In this document: positions 61,485 through 64,000 of the stretch, in pieces | Numbering within the stretch: the stretch's first letter is position 1 | Layout: the number at the start of each line of letters is the position of its first letter | DNA from: Candidatus Saccharicenans subterraneus | GTDB taxonomy: Bacteria; Acidobacteriota; Aminicenantia; Aminicenantales; Saccharicenantaceae | Assembly (NCBI GenBank): GCA_003426165.1 | Contig: QUAH01000013.1 | Coordinates: 1-64,000 of the forward strand | Direction of reading: 5' to 3' | Length of the DNA: 64,000 nt | Translations under genes and position numbers: made by a program | The notes under the pieces: model-generated | What the model was told of the DNA's origin: nothing | What the model saw: only the letters and a program-made list of their open reading frames with translations | Databases searched by the model: none

Positions 61485-61493
61485 TGGTAAGAT
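61485..61493 (+). promoter_or_regulatory. Extended -10 element before the SDR gene
   Basis: TGGTAAGAT at 61485-61493, ending 11 bp before the ATG at 61505. If used, the transcript would be nearly leaderless. It may be redundant with read-through from the ammonia-lyase gene. Confidence 0.3.
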
Positions 61494-61504
61494 GAATTAA
61501 TAAA

Positions 61505-62224
61505 ATGACAACGGAAAGGGTGGTCCTGGTTACCGGCAGCACCGGGCACCTGGGCCCGGCCGTGGCCCGCCGCCTGGCGGCCGATTTCAAGCTGATTGCC
61601 CTGCATTATTTCAAGAACAAAGATAAGGCTGAAGCCCTGAAGCAAGAAATTGAAAAAACAGGCCGGCAGGTGGAAATTTTCGCGGCCGACCTGAACAGTG
61701 AAGAGGGCGCGGCTGACCTGGTCAACCGGGTCCGGGCCCATTTCGGACGGCTGGATATCCTGGTTAATATTCCAGGAGCCATTCGCACCAGACCATGGGA
61801 CCAGCTCGACCGCAGCGACTGGGAAGATATCTTCCGCTCCAACCTGGAAAGTTCCTATTTCTGTATGAAACATGCTCTCCCCGGCCTGAGAGAACAAAAA
61901 TGGGGTCGGGTCATAAACATCGGCTTTCACCTGGTCGAGCATCTGGGTTCTTTTCCCGGGGTTACTCCTTATGCCGTGGCCAAGACCGGGTTGCTGATTT
62001 TAACCAGGACGGCGGCCGTGGCCGAAACGGAGAATAACATTACGGTCAACATGGTATCCCCGGGCCTGATAGAAGGCGGGGAAATACCCCCTTCGCTAAA
62101 AATAAAGGAAGGTCAGCTCGGCCGGGCCGAAGACGTGGCCGAGGCGGTGGCCTTCCTGGCCTCGGAAAGGGCTGGCAAGATTACAGGCACCAACCTGATC
62201 GTGGCCGGAACCTGGAAAATGTGA
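61505..62224 (+). CDS. Classical SDR-family protein with altered active-site motifs
   Basis: The 239-residue protein has the FabG-like fold: TGSTGHLG nucleotide loop, DLNSEEGAADLV, the YAVAK catalytic Tyr-Lys pair and the closing segment GRAEDVAEAVAFLASERAGKITGTNLIVAGTW. Two hallmark motifs differ: NNAG is NIPG, and the catalytic serine strand (usually INISS) reads INIGFHL, so the usual serine is missing. It may be a reductase with unusual chemistry or a non-catalytic paralogue. It follows the ammonia-lyase gene by 24 nt and precedes the beta-lactamase-family gene by 76 nt. Confidence 0.8.
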   Translation: MTTERVVLVTGSTGHLGPAVARRLAADFKLIALHYFKNKDKAEALKQEIEKTGRQVEIFAADLNSEEGAADLVNRVRAHFGRLDILVNIPGAIRTRPWDQLDRSDWEDIFRSNLESSYFCMKHALPGLREQKWGRVINIGFHLVEHLGSFPGVTPYAVAKTGLLILTRTAAVAETENNITVNMVSPGLIEGGEIPPSLKIKEGQLGRAEDVAEAVAFLASERAGKITGTNLIVAGTWKM

Positions 62225-62300
62225 TCATAAAAAGGACCCTGCCCGTTGCTGGTATTGACCAGCCGGGCTGAGCTCTTTTCCAGGCCGAAGGAAATGAAAG

Positions 62301-63791
62301 ATGAAAAAAAATATCAGTAATACCCGAGCCGCTTTATTCTGCCTGTCAGGGGCTGGCCTGCTGGTCCTGCTGTTCTTGATAATTTCATCCTGCCAGACGC
62401 CTGAATCCCTGACCAGGGGCCGCCAGAAATCCCTGGAGAAAGGACTGTTACGGCCGGTTTACCTGAAAGGTCAGAGGCCGGAAAAAATGAGGCTGGCCGA
62501 CCGCATGTCCTTTTATAAAGTGCCCGGGGTCAGCCTGGCCGTCATGGACAAGTACCGCCTGGAATGGAGCCGGACCTACGGTTATAAAGACATCATCCAG
62601 TATCAGCTCTTGACCAGAAACACCGTCTTCCAAACAGGCGACCTGAGCCAGCCGGTTTCAGCCGCCGTGGCCCTGCGCCTGGTGGAAAAGGGCCTGGTCA
62701 GCCTGGAAGCCAACCTCGGTGATTATTACCTGGAGATAGCTTATTCTGGTAGGAAGTTCGGACCTGCAGAAAAGCCAGGCTTCACGCTGTCCAACCTTTT
62801 GAGTCATAACGCCGGTTTCTATCCCTGGACCTCAGAAGGCTATTCCCGGACGACACCCCTGCCTGATCTTGGAGCCGTTCTCCGGGGTGAAGAGCCGGCC
62901 AGGAACTACCACAGCTACCGCGGCTTCGACCCGGAAATCCCGGTCCGCTTTTCTGATTTTAACTACGTGCTGCTGGAACAATACCTGACCAGCCGCACCG
63001 GAAAGAGCTGGCCGGAGCTTTCCCGGGAAGAGGTCCTGGAGCCGCTTGGCCTGAAGAATACTTTTTTTGGAATTCCAAAAATTGAAGATGTGGCCGCCGG
63101 CCATTTAAGGGAGGGAGAAGAAATTGACGGCGACTGGTACCGTTACCCGGAACAGGCAGCCCGGGGCTTATGGTCAACACCTGAAGAATACCTGGACCTG
63201 GTCATCGAGCTGATGGATTGTGCCCGGGGCAAGACCGGTGGGTTGCTCTCACCGGCCCTGGCCAGGAGGATGCTTTCTCCCCAGGCGGCCGGAAGCGGGT
63301 ATGGCTTTCGCCTGGAGGGCGAGCACGAGAAATTCAAGCTCTTCCTGAAGGGAAAGACCCGGGGTTACCGGGCGGCGGTGCTCATCTACCCGGCCATTGG
63401 CCAGGGAGCGGTGGTTATGACCAACAGCGACAACGGCGGGGTGCTGATTGAAGAAATCCTGCGCGGCCTGGCGGTCATCTACGGCTGGCCCGATTACCAG
63501 CCCGAGGAGAAAACCCTGTTCCGGCTGCCGCCTGAAATTTACCAGAAATACACCGGCCGCTATCAGGTCAATGAGAGCTACTTTCTTGATGTCGATTACC
63601 AGGATTACTACCTGATCGTCCACCCGACCGGCCAGGCGGCCACCAAGTTTTACGTGGAAACCCAGACCATCTTTTTCTCGATGGACCCGTTTATCAGGAT
63701 TAAGTTCAACCTGGACGAGCAGGGCCGGGTAACCGGGCTGGTGCTCTGGCAGGAGGATTACGAGGTCCGGGCCCGAAAAATTGAAGAATAG
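62301..63791 (+). CDS. Lipoprotein of the beta-lactamase/serine hydrolase family with degenerate catalytic site
   Basis: The 496-residue protein starts with a lipoprotein signal (LVLLFLIISS-C31). The body is the class C beta-lactamase/esterase fold (PF00144): FYKVPGVSLAVMDKY, TVFQTGDLSQPVSAAVALRLVEKGLVSLEANL, LSNLLSHNAGFYPW and LGLKNTFFGIP. The nucleophile motif SxxK is replaced by D114-L-S-Q117, and the YxN motif by F217-S-D219. It therefore should not form an acyl-enzyme. The C-terminal 100 residues (YTGRYQVNESYFLDVDYQDYYLIVHP) resemble the DUF3471-like beta domain of this family. A binding role at the envelope is inferred. Confidence 0.8.
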   Translation: MKKNISNTRAALFCLSGAGLLVLLFLIISSCQTPESLTRGRQKSLEKGLLRPVYLKGQRPEKMRLADRMSFYKVPGVSLAVMDKYRLEWSRTYGYKDIIQYQLLTRNTVFQTGDLSQPVSAAVALRLVEKGLVSLEANLGDYYLEIAYSGRKFGPAEKPGFTLSNLLSHNAGFYPWTSEGYSRTTPLPDLGAVLRGEEPARNYHSYRGFDPEIPVRFSDFNYVLLEQYLTSRTGKSWPELSREEVLEPLGLKNTFFGIPKIEDVAAGHLREGEEIDGDWYRYPEQAARGLWSTPEEYLDLVIELMDCARGKTGGLLSPALARRMLSPQAAGSGYGFRLEGEHEKFKLFLKGKTRGYRAAVLIYPAIGQGAVVMTNSDNGGVLIEEILRGLAVIYGWPDYQPEEKTLFRLPPEIYQKYTGRYQVNESYFLDVDYQDYYLIVHPTGQAATKFYVETQTIFFSMDPFIRIKFNLDEQGRVTGLVLWQEDYEVRARKIEE

Positions 63792-63822
63792 AACCGGGTC
63801 TTTCTTTGAGTTAGCTGGAGTT

Positions 63823-64000
63823 TTAATCAACCCTGACCAGGGTTAATTCCACCTTCCTGGTCTTTCCGTCTCTTTCCACGGTCAGGGTGACCCGGTCTCC
63901 AATCTTGTAATCGTCGAGGAGATTGTAGAGGTCGTCGTAGGAACGTATTTTTTTCCCGTCTATTTCCTTGATAATGTCCTGGATAACCAGCCGGCCCATA
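63823..64000 (-). CDS. C-terminal PDZ domain of an HtrA-like protein (partial)
   Basis: Only the last 59 codons are in the window; the gene continues past 64000. Reading the minus strand gives GRLVIQDIIKEIDGKKIRSY, then a DDLYNLLDDYKIGDRVTL segment, and the end TVERDGKTRKVELTLVRVD. This is the second half of a PDZ domain as found at the C-terminus of S1C (HtrA/DegP) proteases. Whether the protease domain is present cannot be seen. The stop is TAA at 63823-63825, convergent with the beta-lactamase-family gene. Confidence 0.72.
   Translation of the reverse strand, partial: MGRLVIQDIIKEIDGKKIRSYDDLYNLLDDYKIGDRVTLTVERDGKTRKVELTLVRVD

Noticed and set aside
60704-61942. Minus-strand frame of 412 codons across the ammonia-lyase and SDR genes
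   Set aside because: Spans two well-supported plus-strand genes and their gap; composition is that of antisense GC-rich sequence.

Overview
This 64 kb window is a densely packed, GC-rich piece of a Gram-negative-type bacterial chromosome. It carries BamA, a Skp-like chaperone, LolC/LolD, an outer-membrane barrel, many signal peptides and two lipoprotein signals. The gene mix (degenerate DUF885 and beta-lactamase-fold secreted proteins, S55-peptidase protein plus beta-propeller, large M14 peptidase, GH97 glycosidase, LonB-type protease, Nfn) suggests an uncultured acidobacterial relative, possibly Aminicenantia. This is inferred from gene content; no rRNA or other taxonomic marker is present. 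No tRNA, rRNA, CRISPR array, insertion sequence or prophage gene was seen.

Layout. 1-7 kb: rpoZ runs into the convergent tatD / polyprenyl synthase / CYTH operon, followed by a DUF885 protein, a FabH-like ketosynthase and an extended SDR. 7-12.5 kb: a serine-palmitoyltransferase-like enzyme divergent from that SDR, then an S55-peptidase protein and a secreted beta-propeller. 12.5-17 kb: EF-P, a GHMP kinase, a metallo-beta-lactamase-fold hydrolase and a lipoprotein amidohydrolase. 17-24.3 kb: a tight five-gene redox operon, NuoE-, NuoF- and NuoG-like subunits followed by NfnA and NfnB. 24.4-34.8 kb: RNase HIII, an AlaX editing protein, two MacB-type permeases, a free pyruvate kinase C-terminal domain, an RluB-type pseudouridine synthase, a LonB-type protease and a GNAT-like protein. 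34.8-42.7 kb: ribH-nusB-lysS-lolC-lolD-bamA-skp-fabZ, ending in a terminator shared with a convergent gene. 42.8-58 kb: a LolA-like secreted protein, a diguanylate cyclase, a small barrel, a giant M14 peptidase, GH97, a SpoIID-like protein, UppP, a spermidine synthase homologue and a DUF1028-TPR protein. 58-64 kb: a small secreted protein, an SDR-type threonine dehydrogenase, a histidine ammonia-lyase homologue with an unusual cofactor triad, an atypical SDR, a degenerate beta-lactamase-family lipoprotein and the tail of an HtrA-like PDZ protein.

How the genes fit together. Two themes stand out. The first is redox balance: the NuoEFG-NfnAB cluster looks like an NAD(H)/NADP(H)/ferredoxin machine whose large subunit keeps a long Fe-S chain but has lost the molybdenum catalytic site, so its final electron partner is not evident. 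The second is the envelope: the bamA-skp-fabZ block lacks the lpxD and lpxA genes that usually surround fabZ, while a serine-palmitoyltransferase-like gene sits opposite a CerR-like SDR. This is compatible with, but does not prove, a sphingolipid-containing outer membrane. Several secreted proteins keep an enzyme fold but have lost the expected catalytic residues (DUF885 protein, beta-lactamase-family lipoprotein).
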